This document shows positions 17,642-27,199 of a stretch of DNA of 64,000 nucleotides, one piece after another. A model generated the notes under the pieces. That model was not told where the DNA came from. It did no database searches and saw only the letters and a program-made list of their open reading frames with translations. Position 1 is the first letter of the stretch, and every line of letters begins with the position of its first letter. The stretch lies in the NCBI GenBank assembly GCA_017304675.1, contig JAFKLS010000019.1, forward strand, positions 186,001 to 250,000, written 5' to 3'. This stretch comes from Sphingobacteriia bacterium (GTDB lineage: Bacteria > Bacteroidota > Bacteroidia > Chitinophagales > Chitinophagaceae). Position numbers and translations under genes: made by a program.

Positions 17642-19426
17642 TTACATTCTTTCAGGTACTTTAATACCTAATAAATGCATTCCTGTTTTTAAAACATTGG
17701 CTGTTAATTGCGCCAATTGTAATCGCAGTATTTTTTTATTTTCTGTTTCAGCATTGCTTATAGAGTGCTCATTGTAAAATGAGTTGAATATTTTTGCCAG
17801 GTTAAATACATAAATGGCCAAAGTACTGGGATTGTGTTCTGCGGCCGCTTCTGCAATTATAGAAGGAAAGACTTCTAACTGGATACTCAGTTGTTTTTCA
17901 AGTGGCAATAGCGGAGTACTATCCTGCTTATGACCGGCGGCAAAAGATTCTGTGTTTTTCCTTAAAATACTTTTTATCCTTGCATGTGTATATTGAATAA
18001 AAGGGCCGGTAAATCCATGAAAGTCTATGCTTTCTTCCGGGTTAAAGATCATCTTCTTTTTGGGATCAACCCTAAGTAAGAAAAATTTCAATGCTCCCAA
18101 ACCAATGGTATGATAAAGTTCTTTCAATTCATCATCCGAAAAATCTTTTACTTTCCCAAGCTCCTCGGTTTTCTGTTTGGCAATATGTATCATTTCTTCT
18201 ACAAGATCATCTGCATCTACAACAGTTCCTTCGCGGCTTTTCATTTTACCGGTAGGTAATTCTACCATACCATAACTTAAATGATAAATGCCTTCTGCGG
18301 AGGGGAGTTGTAGTTTTTCGCAAATAAGCTTTAGCACTTTAAAATGATAATTCTGTTCATCACCCACCACATAAATGCTTTGCTGTGCATTAAACTCTTT
18401 TTGTTTTAATTCGGCCAGCCCAATATCCTGCGTTATGTAAACCGAAGTACCATCTTTTCTTCTCACCAGTTTTTCATCTAAGCCATCGGCAGTAAGGTCT
18501 ATCCAAACACTTCCATCTTCTTTTTGAAAGAAAACTTTTTTCTGCAACCCGGACTCAACCAAATCTTTTCCTAATAAATAAGTGTCGCTTTCATAATATG
18601 TTTTCGCAAAATCGCTTCCAATTTGTTTGTATGTTTCATTAAATCCTTCATACACCCAGCCATTCATTGTTTTCCATAATTCAATCACATCGGGCTTTCC
18701 GGCTTCCCAATCAATTAACATTTGTTGGGTCGCTTTCATAATCGGAGCTTCTTTCTCTGCTTCATCTTTACTTATTCCGCCGGCAATCAATTCCTCGATT
18801 TGTTTTTTATACTCATCATTAAATTTCACATAATAATCACCTACAAAATGATCTCCTTTGGTATGGGTAGATGCCGGTGTAGCACCATTGGCAAACAATT
18901 GCCAGGCAATCATGCTTTTGCATATGTGTATGCCTCTGTCGTTAACGATGCAGGTTTTTACCACATCGTAGCCATTGGCTTTTAATATTTCTGCAATGCT
19001 CCATCCTAAAAAATTGTTACGCAGATGGCCTAAATGCAATGGCTTGTTTGTATTGGGTGAAGAGTATTCTACCATTACTTTTTCTCCGTTACCAGGTTGT
19101 ACGCCAAAATCTGTATGATGGTATGATGAATGAATAAACTGTAACCAATATTCATTAGCTATGGTTACATTCAAAAAGCCCTTTATAATATTAAAGCCTG
19201 AAAAAAAAGAAGCATATTGTTGGGTAAAGTAATTACCCAGTTCATTGCCCAATGTATCAGGTGATTTTTTAAGAGGCTTTAACAGTGAGAATAAAACAAT
19301 TGTATAATCTCCTTCAAACTCCGGTTTGGTTGCATTTATTAATACTTCTTCTGCTGGCAAATCGTAATTATATAAAGATTTTACTGCCAGAGAAGTAAAC
19401 TGTTTTATTTGTTGAACAATGCTCAT
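17642..19426 (-). CDS. argS: Arginine--tRNA ligase
   Basis: A class I synthetase of 594 residues. The HIGH-type motif is HLGHLRNN in the segment YSSPNTNKPLHLGHLRNN, and the KMSKS-type loop is GKMKSREGTVV. The N-terminal arginyl-specific domain and the C-terminal DALR anticodon-binding domain (ARIKSILRKN, ending LLGIKVPERM) are both present. It charges tRNA-Arg in the cytoplasm. PTGKMKSREG lacks the last lysine and serine of the textbook motif, which is normal for this variant of ArgRS. Confidence 0.95.
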   Translation of the reverse strand: MSIVQQIKQFTSLAVKSLYNYDLPAEEVLINATKPEFEGDYTIVLFSLLKPLKKSPDTLGNELGNYFTQQYASFFSGFNIIKGFLNVTIANEYWLQFIHSSYHHTDFGVQPGNGEKVMVEYSSPNTNKPLHLGHLRNNFLGWSIAEILKANGYDVVKTCIVNDRGIHICKSMIAWQLFANGATPASTHTKGDHFVGDYYVKFNDEYKKQIEELIAGGISKDEAEKEAPIMKATQQMLIDWEAGKPDVIELWKTMNGWVYEGFNETYKQIGSDFAKTYYESDTYLLGKDLVESGLQKKVFFQKEDGSVWIDLTADGLDEKLVRRKDGTSVYITQDIGLAELKQKEFNAQQSIYVVGDEQNYHFKVLKLICEKLQLPSAEGIYHLSYGMVELPTGKMKSREGTVVDADDLVEEMIHIAKQKTEELGKVKDFSDDELKELYHTIGLGALKFFLLRVDPKKKMIFNPEESIDFHGFTGPFIQYTHARIKSILRKNTESFAAGHKQDSTPLLPLEKQLSIQLEVFPSIIAEAAAEHNPSTLAIYVFNLAKIFNSFYNEHSISNAETENKKILRLQLAQLTANVLKTGMHLLGIKVPERM

Positions 19427-19486
19427 CAGACTTTAACATTTTGGGGTGCAAATCTAAATCATTATCAAGTACCTTCGCCGCCAATT

Positions 19487-20011
19487 ATGATCAGGGTGCA
19501 CAATTATATCAGGAATACGATTTTGGCGTTCATCGATTTCTTTTATCCGTTCTTTCAAAAAATAATGCCCCGGCAAACATTCAGGTATGCTGCCTGTGGA
19601 GGCGGCAATACTATTTTAGACATTCTTATTGCAACTACTGCATACAACTATTTTATAAATAAGGGTATTGCATTCGTTTTTCCTTCGTTAAATTTAACCG
19701 TTAGCCCTCATATAGCAGCTTTATCGCTTGGTATTTGTGTAACATTTCCCATTGGTTTTTATTTAAGCCGTTATGTTGTTTTTCAGGAAACAAGTGCAAG
19801 AAAACTTCATCAGCTTATAAAATATTTTCTGGTAGTAATGTTTTGCATTGTTCTGAACTATGGTTTTATGAAATTTTTTATTGAAGTATTGAAATGGAGG
19901 TTCTTTCCTTCTAAAATACTCACTACCTGTTTTGTGGTAATATTCAGCTATCTTTCTCAGAAGAATTTTACTTTTAAAAAAGAAAAAGCAGAAACATTCT
20001 CAGAATTGTAG
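19487..20011 (+). CDS. GtrA family membrane protein
   Basis: From ATG 19487 the protein has 174 residues and four hydrophobic helices. It carries the GtrA opening 'FRYAACGGGNTILDILI', in which a phenylalanine-arginine-tyrosine start and a glycine-rich first helix are typical, and ends with a basic tail (SQKNFTFKKEKA). GtrA proteins are thought to flip polyprenyl-linked sugars or help cell-surface polysaccharide synthesis in the inner membrane. A longer frame from 19409 overlaps the argS start and adds a non-conserved leader. The last 12 bases overlap the convergent DUF5686 gene. Confidence 0.82.
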   Translation: MIRVHNYIRNTILAFIDFFYPFFQKIMPRQTFRYAACGGGNTILDILIATTAYNYFINKGIAFVFPSLNLTVSPHIAALSLGICVTFPIGFYLSRYVVFQETSARKLHQLIKYFLVVMFCIVLNYGFMKFFIEVLKWRFFPSKILTTCFVVIFSYLSQKNFTFKKEKAETFSEL

Positions 20012-22546
20012 TCTGAAACTTCCGAATACGGCAAAGTTTTCCTCGTTATTGGGTACGGTAGAGGTAGGGGGCACTACTAATGTAGGCGCAAAACGCCATA
20101 CAAGATCTATCCTGAAAAATTTAAAAATATTATCAATACCGGTACCAACTTCAGTGTAAAATTCTTCGCGTAATCTTCTTAGCCTGTACCCTGAAAACTC
20201 TAAGCGGTTAAAGGCACGGTTTGCAGTTGTAAGGTCGCCCCAAACCGTTTTTACATTCCAAAACTGGCGCATTTTTGTTTTACGCATAAAAGGTAGGAGG
20301 TTGAACAGTTTTTTCTCAAAATTGTGTTCAATATTAACGCCAACAAAATGATCGCTTACAAACTCGAACCTATTCATTAAATTGAATGATTGCTTATTGT
20401 AATAATAGATCTCGTTGCCGGGGTGTACTTCTAATAACATGAATGGAATACTGTCTCCCCAATATTTTCCACCATAGATCATATAATCGAACTGGCCCAG
20501 CCTGGCAGAATGAATATGCTGGTTGATAAATAAATTAACCCGTTGATAATTGTAATCGCTTCTTATAAACCCGGAAAATGCAGAGGCATATTTTAATTCT
20601 ATTACAGGTAAATTGGTTCTTAACCGTATGGTTTTTCTATTGGTGGTAATCTGTTTTTCTCCCGGTGCAAACCTTAACCGGAACTCAGCTTCTGAAGTAA
20701 TTACCTTGTCTTCACCATTTCTTGTAAAAGTTGTTTGCGAAGGCAGGGGAGCATAGGTACTGTATTGCGTATTGGCAAAAGATACTTGTGCAGACCATTC
20801 GTTGTTTAGTTGTTTGCCAATACCCAATTTGGTTTCCTGTAGGCCCAAAAACTTTTGCCGGATATTTTGCCGCCTGATTACCTGACTAAATAAATTATCC
20901 GTAGTAGCATCTGTATTATCGTTGTATTTTATTCTTCCATTATCCAGGTCATCTAACGTATGCCCAAAAATGTTCCATGTTTCATGATGATTGAATTTAT
21001 AATTGAAGCCAAATTTTCCTTTCCAGCGTGCATCCTGAAACCCATAGGCAAGATATCCGTACAATCTTAAATGATTACTGAACTGCGGTGTGGTGCCAAG
21101 ATCGAACCTTAACCTCACTTTTTCAAGCTGGTTACCACTCAACCATTTGTACCAGGGGCCAATTTCAACAGCCCCATATTTTTTATGCCCGTCAAAAACA
21201 AACATAAATGCTTCGCTATACTTTTTAAACACAGGCATTTTTTGCAGCGTATCAATCATTACATAAACCTTGTTCTCATTCAAGCTCAATTGCTCATGCC
21301 TGCTGGTATCCCAAAACTGCCTGGAAAACTGTTGTGCATTTTGACTGACATTTACTTCATCTTTCGATTTATTGGTGGCGAGTTTGGCTTCAATGGCCGG
21401 ATCATTGAAGTGAACATTTTTGTAAGTAGTTGTTTTTCTACCTATAAAACTCAGTTTTTGTTTTTTAAAAGGAGACAGGTCTGCAATGAATTTGTCTTTT
21501 ACAAAAACCCATTGGTTGTTTTGCCTCGCAAACTCCTGTATTATTACAAGACGATGAACAAAATTAATAGCCGCATCTGCAGCCACATCTAAATTAATTT
21601 TTTGTATGCCCCAGCTACCGCTATGTATCCAGCAATCTCCCTTAAATGTATTAGTGCCCTCTCTTTTCGGACTGAAATAAAGATGAAAATATTTTTCCTG
21701 ATTAATTGTTTGCGTATCAGTACCCTTAAAATTATAATATTTGTCGGCATAGCTGCTAAAAGGGCTAATAAGCTCTTTGCCAAATACGGTTATGGTATTT
21801 TCATAACAATTCACTCTCTGGTTTACCCCTCCTAAAAACTGTAAAACGGTTTCGTTCTTAATACCTGTTGTTTGCACGGCTTTAATATCTTCCCTCGTTT
21901 TATTACTGGTGTTGCTATAATAATAATCAGAAATAGTTTCTGTGAGGAAAAAAGGTAAAAAAGGTTTGGCTTCAGAAGTGCTATCTATATTCTCCAGTAC
22001 AAAAGCAAATGGCTTGAGCATTTTTACAGATTCAAAATCGGATCTTTTAATATTATTAATATCAAGCTCCATTTTGTTATACAATTCGTAACTGTAGTTA
22101 TTATGCCGAAAAGGGTCGTTCTCTTTTTTGTGTGCCATAACGGCTTTCCACCAACGCAACCCTTTATTGAATTTTGTTTTCACTTCAACGCCTGCAGACA
22201 ACTTTAATTCGGGCAGTGTTATCAATATTTCGCCTGTATCTTTTTTGGCATTGTAGCCGCGGTAAACATCTTCAAAGCCAATATAACTTACAACCAGTGT
22301 ATCTGGCAGAAGGTTGTTTTTTCTTACGGAAAATCTTCCGGTACTATCTGTAACTACGCCATTGCCTGCAATCTTCCATCTTACACTGCCAAAGGCAATA
22401 GGTTCATTGGTAAAATAATTAATCACTCTTCCCTTAACCATTATAGATTGTGCAGTGGTTGTGGTACTATAAAACAATAGCGTGGTTACTATTAATACCA
22501 ACAATTTTTGGTACGGAGTGAAGCTATGCATCAGGGGGATATTCAT
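20000..22546 (-). CDS. DUF5686 outer-membrane protein with carboxypeptidase-regulatory-like domain
   Basis: A signal peptide ([19 protein letters not shown]) precedes a CarboxypepD_reg-like beta-sandwich at about residues 34-110 ([36 protein letters not shown]). The rest, up to residue 848, is the DUF5686 region, which looks like a large beta-barrel with many aromatic-alternating strands and ends in a phenylalanine-containing strand ([12 protein letters not shown]), as in outer-membrane proteins. Its role is unknown. It is divergent from dnaK and convergent with gtrA. Confidence 0.87.
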   Translation of the reverse strand: MNIPLMHSFTPYQKLLVLIVTTLLFYSTTTTAQSIMVKGRVINYFTNEPIAFGSVRWKIAGNGVVTDSTGRFSVRKNNLLPDTLVVSYIGFEDVYRGYNAKKDTGEILITLPELKLSAGVEVKTKFNKGLRWWKAVMAHKKENDPFRHNNYSYELYNKMELDINNIKRSDFESVKMLKPFAFVLENIDSTSEAKPFLPFFLTETISDYYYSNTSNKTREDIKAVQTTGIKNETVLQFLGGVNQRVNCYENTITVFGKELISPFSSYADKYYNFKGTDTQTINQEKYFHLYFSPKREGTNTFKGDCWIHSGSWGIQKINLDVAADAAINFVHRLVIIQEFARQNNQWVFVKDKFIADLSPFKKQKLSFIGRKTTTYKNVHFNDPAIEAKLATNKSKDEVNVSQNAQQFSRQFWDTSRHEQLSLNENKVYVMIDTLQKMPVFKKYSEAFMFVFDGHKKYGAVEIGPWYKWLSGNQLEKVRLRFDLGTTPQFSNHLRLYGYLAYGFQDARWKGKFGFNYKFNHHETWNIFGHTLDDLDNGRIKYNDNTDATTDNLFSQVIRRQNIRQKFLGLQETKLGIGKQLNNEWSAQVSFANTQYSTYAPLPSQTTFTRNGEDKVITSEAEFRLRFAPGEKQITTNRKTIRLRTNLPVIELKYASAFSGFIRSDYNYQRVNLFINQHIHSARLGQFDYMIYGGKYWGDSIPFMLLEVHPGNEIYYYNKQSFNLMNRFEFVSDHFVGVNIEHNFEKKLFNLLPFMRKTKMRQFWNVKTVWGDLTTANRAFNRLEFSGYRLRRLREEFYTEVGTGIDNIFKFFRIDLVWRFAPTLVVPPTSTVPNNEENFAVFGSFRLQF

Positions 22547-22655
22547 TCAATCTTAAGCAATTCAATGAAGGATGCAATATAGTTGAAAACAGCTTTATAA
22601 AAGAGCTACGGGCTTTATTTTTTAGTATCTGCCATTTTTGCATTTTATTGGTCAG

Positions 22656-22670
22656 TGGCACGATGGTTGG
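22656..22670 (+). promoter_or_regulatory. Candidate sigma-54-type promoter ahead of dnaK
   Basis: TGGCACGATGGTTGG matches the sigma-54 consensus TGGCACG-N4-TTGC at every fixed position but the last. The GG element at 22657-22658 and the expected -12 element at 22669-22670 have the right 10-base gap. A start site about 12 bases further on would leave a leader of roughly 17 bases to the dnaK ATG. No TAnnTTTG element is evident there. No activator site was identified. Confidence 0.4.
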
Positions 22671-22698
22671 GTATTATTATTCACTTAATAAATATTTT

Positions 22699-24606
22699 AT
22701 GGGAAAGATTATAGGAATTGATTTAGGAACAACCAATAGTTGCGTTTCCGTAATGGAAGGGAACGAACCAGTTGTTATTGCAAACGATGAAGGACGCCGT
22801 ACCACGCCTTCCGTGGTGGGCTTCTTGAAAAACGGCGAACGCAAAGTAGGTGACCCGGCTAAACGCCAGGCCATCACCAACCCACAAAACACTATTATGA
22901 GTGTTAAACGTTTTATGGGTAGAAAGTTTGATGAAGTAACAGAAGAAATAAGCCACTGGAGTTACAAAGTAACCAAAGGCGACAATAATACAGTGCGTGT
23001 TGACATTGATGGCAGATTATACACTCCACAGGAAATTTCTGCCATGGTGCTTCAGAAAATGAAGAAAACCGCAGAAGATTATTTAGGTCAGGAAGTAACC
23101 GAAGCGGTTATTACCGTTCCTGCTTACTTTAATGATGCCCAGCGTCAGGCTACAAAAGAAGCCGGGGAAATAGCAGGGTTAACAGTACGCCGTATTGTAA
23201 ACGAGCCTACAGCTGCTGCCTTGGCTTACGGATTGGATAAGAAACACGCAGATCAAAAAATTGCCGTATTCGATCTCGGCGGTGGTACTTTCGATATTTC
23301 TGTATTGGAATTGGGTGATGGCGTTTTTGAAGTAAAATCTACCAATGGAGATACCCATTTAGGTGGAGATGATTTTGATAAAGTGATTATGGATTGGCTC
23401 GCTGATGAGTTTAAAAAAGAAGAAGCTATAGACCTTCGTAAAGATCCTATGGCATTGCAGCGCCTTAAAGAAGCAGCTGAAAAAGCTAAGATTGAATTGT
23501 CTTCTTCTTCAGAAACAGAGATTAATTTACCTTATATCACTGCTGTTGATGGCGTACCGAAACACCTGGTTAAAAAATTATCCCGTGCCAAATTTGAACG
23601 ATTGGCAGATAATTTATTTGAACGTTGCTTAAAGCCTTGCGAGGCTGCTTTGAAAGATGCAGGTTACAGCACCTCTCAAATTGATGAAATAATTTTGGTG
23701 GGTGGCTCTACACGTATTCCTAAAGTGCAGGAAATTGTTGAAAAGTTCTTTGGTAAAAAACCTCACAAAGGTGTGAACCCGGACGAAGTGGTGGCGATAG
23801 GTGCTGCTGTTCAGGGTGCCGTACTAACAGGAGAAGTAAAGGATGTATTGTTATTAGATGTTACGCCATTAAGTCTTGGAATTGAAACAATGGGCGGTGT
23901 AATGACAACCATGATCTCTTCTAACACTACTATTCCAACCAAAAAAACAGAGATCTATTCAACTGCCAGCGATAACCAACCGGGCGTACAAATTCACGTA
24001 TTGCAAGGTGAACGCCCAATGGCAAACCAGAATAAGAGTTTAGGTGTATTCAATTTGGATGGTATTCCACCGGCTCCACGTGGTGTTCCTCAAATTGAAG
24101 TAACATTCGATATTGATGCAAATGGTATCTTACACGTTACAGCAAAAGATAAAGGAACAGGCAAAGAACAAAAAATTACCATTCAGGGTGGTAGCGGCTT
24201 AAGTAAAGAAGAAGTGGAAAAAATGAAAGCGGAAGCCAAAGCACATGAAGCGGAAGATAAAATTGCCAAAGAAAAAGTTGAAAAAATCAATCAGGCAGAT
24301 AGCATGATCTTCCAAACAGAAAAACAATTGAAAGAGTTTGGAGATAAAGTTCCTGCTGATAAAAAGGCACCGATCGAAGCTGCCTTGAACAAATTGAAAG
24401 AAGCGCACAAAGCCCAGGATATTGCAGGTATTGATGCTGCTTTAGCTGAAATGAATACTGCATGGACTGCAGCCAGCGAAGAAATTTACAAAGCTCAAGC
24501 AGCGGCTGGTGCACAACCCGGAGCTGAACAAGCACAAACAAATGCAGGTGGTCAGCAAAATGCCGGCGATCATGTAGAAGATGCTCAGTTTGAAGAAGTG
24601 AAGTAA
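22699..24606 (+). CDS. dnaK: Molecular chaperone DnaK (Hsp70)
   Basis: The 635-residue protein starts [20 protein letters not shown] and has all Hsp70 signatures: [26 protein letters not shown], the linker [16 protein letters not shown], and the substrate-binding domain with [20 protein letters not shown]. The C-terminal lid is followed by a glycine/alanine/glutamine-rich tail ending [15 protein letters not shown]. It refolds proteins with DnaJ and GrpE. ATG 22699 is the start; the frame extends upstream to 22648 but only through promoter-like sequence. dnaJ and grpE are not adjacent. The tRNA-like locus begins 30 bases after its stop. Confidence 0.98.
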   Translation: MGKIIGIDLGTTNSCVSVMEGNEPVVIANDEGRRTTPSVVGFLKNGERKVGDPAKRQAITNPQNTIMSVKRFMGRKFDEVTEEISHWSYKVTKGDNNTVRVDIDGRLYTPQEISAMVLQKMKKTAEDYLGQEVTEAVITVPAYFNDAQRQATKEAGEIAGLTVRRIVNEPTAAALAYGLDKKHADQKIAVFDLGGGTFDISVLELGDGVFEVKSTNGDTHLGGDDFDKVIMDWLADEFKKEEAIDLRKDPMALQRLKEAAEKAKIELSSSSETEINLPYITAVDGVPKHLVKKLSRAKFERLADNLFERCLKPCEAALKDAGYSTSQIDEIILVGGSTRIPKVQEIVEKFFGKKPHKGVNPDEVVAIGAAVQGAVLTGEVKDVLLLDVTPLSLGIETMGGVMTTMISSNTTIPTKKTEIYSTASDNQPGVQIHVLQGERPMANQNKSLGVFNLDGIPPAPRGVPQIEVTFDIDANGILHVTAKDKGTGKEQKITIQGGSGLSKEEVEKMKAEAKAHEAEDKIAKEKVEKINQADSMIFQTEKQLKEFGDKVPADKKAPIEAALNKLKEAHKAQDIAGIDAALAEMNTAWTAASEEIYKAQAAAGAQPGAEQAQTNAGGQQNAGDHVEDAQFEEVK

Positions 24607-24635
24607 GTATAAAAGTAAATACGGTTTATAAAAAG

Positions 24636-24724
24636 AATGCCTAAGTAGAGGGTTCGACTCCCTTCATCTCCACAAAAAATAAAACTTTGGGGATGTAGCT
24701 CAACGGAAGAGCAAGGCACTGAAA
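24636..24724 (+). tRNA. Permuted tRNA-like locus: 3' half precedes 5' half
   Basis: Two halves of one cloverleaf lie in reversed order. The upstream piece (to 24674) has the 3' anticodon-stem strand TGCCT (24638-24642), a five-base variable loop, a T arm with GAGGG/CCCTT closing TTCGACT, and the acceptor strand CATCTCC plus discriminator A. After 16 bases the downstream piece begins at 24689: GGGGATG, U8-A9, a D arm GCTC/GAGC with loop AACGGAA, and AGGCA-CTGAAA. Acceptor 7/7, anticodon 5/5, D 4/4 and T 5/5 pairs all form between the pieces, counting the G-U pairs. Acceptor pair 3-70 is G-U, an alanine-type mark, while the loop suggests GAA or GAG. A terminator follows at once. It may be a functional permuted gene or the remains of two adjacent copies. 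Confidence 0.55.
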
Positions 24725-24726
24725 TT

Positions 24727-24755
24727 AAAGCCCTTACAAGAATGTAAGGGCTTTT
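24727..24755 (+). terminator. Terminator directly after the 5' tRNA half
   Basis: An 11-bp perfect stem (24727-24737 with 24744-24754) with loop AAGAAT and flanking A/T runs. It begins two bases after the anticodon-loop end of the downstream tRNA half, so a transcript through the locus would stop there. Confidence 0.8.
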
Positions 24756-24765
24756 CGTATTTTAG

Positions 24766-25071
24766 CTTATAAAAACTGCGTTAGATTTTTGTAATGAATT
24801 AGGAATATCTTTTAAAAAACTCAAAGTTTTAATCTTTAAGTTATATGGTAAAAATGATTTAAAAGCAAATGATAAGATACCTTGGAATTTAACTTGTGAA
24901 ATAATTCAGAATATTAAATTCGTTCATTTAGAATATGATGAAAGTCAATCGATTTATTATAATTTAAAAGGCGATAGAAGAGGAAAAATTTCTATAAGAG
25001 TAAAAAAACAATCTCCATTACCAAATAAAAAAAGAGTTGAGATACCAACACCTTTTGGAGGCAAAGTTTAA
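24766..25071 (+). pseudogene. Start-less open frame, probable gene remnant
   Basis: A frame of 101 codons without any ATG, GTG or TTG start is open from a TAG at 24763-24765 to the TAA at 25069-25071. It reads LDFCNELGISFKKLKVLIFK early on, has a middle part LEYDESQSIYYNLKGDRRGK, and ends IPTPFGGKV. The text is AT-rich and protein-like (mixed charged and hydrophobic residues), so it is probably the 3' part of a gene that lost its beginning. I recognise no family. Its position right after the tRNA halves and terminator fits debris from a tRNA-targeting element. Confidence 0.4.
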
Positions 25072-25082
25072 AAATTAGATTA

Positions 25083-25415
25083 TCACCCTTCAAACACAAA
25101 ATACATTCCCCAGCAAACGATAGATACGCCAATAAAAGTGAGTCCGTATAAAATAGGGCCGTACCATTGCGGGAACAATTCACTTAGTGTAAGCACACAA
25201 CTTATAAATCCTAAGAAAGCGCCAAAGCCCATCATCACGAAACCTTTGAATTGCCTTTTGGAATAACGCTGTTTCTTTAACTCTTCCAGGTAAGATTGAA
25301 TAGTAATTTCATCAATTCCTTTTGAAGAAAGTTCTTTAATAATGGCATCTGTAGAGGTGTTATTCAATAGCCAGTTTCTGATAAAAGAGCTGTTAACAAC
25401 ATTTTTCTGGTGCAT
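25083..25415 (-). CDS. Small membrane protein with two transmembrane helices
   Basis: The 110-residue protein has a soluble N-terminal half rich in helices (SSFIRNWLLNNTSTDAIIKE and SYLEELKKQRYSKRQ) and two hydrophobic helices (VMMGFGAFLGFISCVLTL and PILYGLTFIGVSIVCWGMYF) separated by a short loop. The first part resembles a small winged or helical regulatory module, but I do not recognise a family. It starts at ATG 25415; a TTG two codons upstream is an alternative. It stands divergent from the zincin gene. Confidence 0.7.
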   Translation of the reverse strand: MHQKNVVNSSFIRNWLLNNTSTDAIIKELSSKGIDEITIQSYLEELKKQRYSKRQFKGFVMMGFGAFLGFISCVLTLSELFPQWYGPILYGLTFIGVSIVCWGMYFVFEG

Positions 25416-25511
25416 GAACAATCGTTTAATATCCTAAAATAATAAACTTGTAATAACAACTGAAAAGCGTGCTGTAAAAATTCAAATCAGATTATTACTT
25501 ATTTTCCCAAA

Positions 25512-26348
25512 ATGAAACCATGGTACACATTGTTTTTCTTTTTACTTGTTGGTCATGATTTTTTGTTCTGCCAGCAGCTAAACCCTGATTATATTTATCA
25601 TGATAACAGGGTTAACCCTGCTTTTGGCAGCGCTCAAACATTACAAGGCAAAACACATATCATTAATGTTTTTGTTTCTGATGATAGAAAAGGCTGGTCT
25701 GCAGAAGACAAGGCAGATATGCATTTCAAAGAAAAAGAAGGTTTAGGCTGGATCAACTGGCATGCAAAAAAATGGGGGATAGAAGGGATTACATTCTCTA
25801 TTGCCGATCTTTCAGATAAGGATATAAAGGTTGATAAAATTGAATCTACTAATAATCTTAGACCGAAAAACCCGTTAAAATGGGTGCCCTTGGTGCTCAA
25901 TCTTTCGGGCGTTACCAATATTCCTCATTTCTACGACTCGGTTAAAGAGGCCACCAAAGCGGATAATATAGTAGTAATGATTTTTGCCAAAAAATCAAGC
26001 AGAAGCTATGCGCAGCCGGCTCATTCAAATCAAAAAGAAAATGAGCGGTTTTTAGAAGGCGCTGTTGTATTCAAGAATTCTTATTACGATAAGGAAACAG
26101 GCGCTGCAACCATTATTCATGAAATGCTGCACCTGTTTGGCGCCAGGGATATTTATCCTGAAAGTAGCATGAATGCTGAGTTGGAAAGTAAAATGCAATC
26201 TGTTTTTCCCAATAGTATTATGCTAGGCACATTCAGGGATATTGGAAGTCTTCAAATAGAACAATTAACAGCCTGGTGTATCGGATGGACAAACAGTTAT
26301 TATGGCTGGTATGACGCTTTTGGCGGTAAAAGAAGAGAGGGGCAATAA
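25512..26348 (+). CDS. Secreted putative zinc metallopeptidase (metzincin-like)
   Basis: A signal peptide (TLFFFLLVGHDFLFCQ) is followed by about 170 residues of unknown fold, and then ATIIHEMLHLFGARDIY near residue 205. HExxHxxGxxD is the zinc-binding pattern of the metzincin/snapalysin-like class, with aspartate in place of the third histidine, as in snapalysin. No Met-turn can be assigned with certainty. It would act outside the inner membrane. The SET-domain gene starts five bases after its stop, so they probably share a transcript. Confidence 0.7.
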   Translation: MKPWYTLFFFLLVGHDFLFCQQLNPDYIYHDNRVNPAFGSAQTLQGKTHIINVFVSDDRKGWSAEDKADMHFKEKEGLGWINWHAKKWGIEGITFSIADLSDKDIKVDKIESTNNLRPKNPLKWVPLVLNLSGVTNIPHFYDSVKEATKADNIVVMIFAKKSSRSYAQPAHSNQKENERFLEGAVVFKNSYYDKETGAATIIHEMLHLFGARDIYPESSMNAELESKMQSVFPNSIMLGTFRDIGSLQIEQLTAWCIGWTNSYYGWYDAFGGKRREGQ

Positions 26349-26352
26349 AATC

Positions 26353-26766
26353 ATGAATAAGAAATTATTTCTTTTAAACGAATTGGCCACTAACACATTA
26401 GTTGCTTTAAAGCCATCACCGCTTCATGGTATTGGCGTTTTTGCGCTAACAGATATCCCTGCAGGTTGTACAACCATGTTCTCAAAAGAAGAAGGGGAAT
26501 GGATTGAATTGAGTTTTGAAGAGGTAAATCAACTTCCAGCACACAGCAAAGCTTTAATTGAAAACTTTTGCTTATTCGATAATGAAAAATATTTTGTACC
26601 GGCGCAGGGTTTTAAAGCAATAGATCTTTCTCTTTTTCTGAACCATTCCTGCAATCCCAATATTGTTTCAGTGAATGAGGGGGCTTATTTTAAAGCCATA
26701 AAAAATATCCCAAAAGGGGAGGAGTTATTGGTAGATTATGGTACTCTAGTAGATTCTGAGGAGTAA
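26353..26766 (+). CDS. SET domain-containing protein
   Basis: The 137-residue protein is a near-minimal SET domain. The N-terminal block SPLHGIGVFALTDIPAG, the pseudoknot segment LNHSCNPNIV (NHSCxPN) and the C-terminal GEELLVDYG are all present. SET domains methylate lysines with S-adenosylmethionine; bacterial substrates are mostly unknown. No pre-SET or post-SET cysteine cluster is visible. ATG 26353 follows the zincin stop closely; a frame extending upstream overlaps the zincin gene in another phase and is not used. Confidence 0.85.
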   Translation: MNKKLFLLNELATNTLVALKPSPLHGIGVFALTDIPAGCTTMFSKEEGEWIELSFEEVNQLPAHSKALIENFCLFDNEKYFVPAQGFKAIDLSLFLNHSCNPNIVSVNEGAYFKAIKNIPKGEELLVDYGTLVDSEE

Positions 26767-26836
26767 TTTTATTGATTATCAGTTGCTTTTTCTTAGCAAA
26801 GCATATGCTTTTGATGTATTTTCAATACAAAATCTA

Positions 26837-26844
26837 TACATTTG
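26837..26844 (+). promoter_or_regulatory. Promoter and structured leader of the rpmI-rplT operon
   Basis: TACATTTG fits the -7 consensus TAnnTTTG, with TTTTG at 26809-26813 in the -33 region. About 85 bases of leader follow before rpmI, containing a small hairpin (CACAC/GTGTG) within CACACCCGGTGGTGTGG near 26879. A leader that binds L20 is known upstream of these genes in other bacteria; whether this one does so is speculation. Confidence 0.5.
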
Positions 26845-26930
26845 CACCCCAAATTTCCCGTAAGGCCTAAACAAGTTCACACCCGGTGGTGTGGCGCCAG
26901 CAGGGAGTAATCTTTAAGATTATCATTCAA

Positions 26931-27128
26931 ATGCCAAAAGTTAAAACAAACTCCAGCGCAAAAAAAAGGTTCAAAGTAACCGGTAGTGGAGAGATCACTT
27001 TCCAAAAGCCTTTTAAACGTCACATCCTTACCAAAAAATCTAAGACAAGAAAAAGAAACCTGAATAAAAAAGGGTTAGTAGCTGCGCCTAACAAAGATTT
27101 TGTAATGCGGTTATTACGTTTAAAATAA
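26931..27128 (+). CDS. rpmI: 50S ribosomal protein L35
   Basis: The 65-residue basic protein starts [20 protein letters not shown], the L35 signature, and has [20 protein letters not shown]. It is part of the large ribosomal subunit. The true start is ATG 26931; upstream in-frame codons belong to the leader. rplT follows 71 bases later. infC, which usually precedes this pair, is not upstream here: a SET-domain gene stands in its place. Confidence 0.97.
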   Translation: MPKVKTNSSAKKRFKVTGSGEITFQKPFKRHILTKKSKTRKRNLNKKGLVAAPNKDFVMRLLRLK

Positions 27129-27199
27129 TTTCAAATAAAATTCGAAAACACAAATTCGAATTTCATTGTTTGAAATTCGGGTTTACAAAATAATTAAAC

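Noticed and set aside
24636..24724. Two-piece (permuted) tmRNA
   Set aside because: A full D arm with D stem and GG is present and there is no tag reading frame or pseudoknot region, so a tRNA-like origin fits better.
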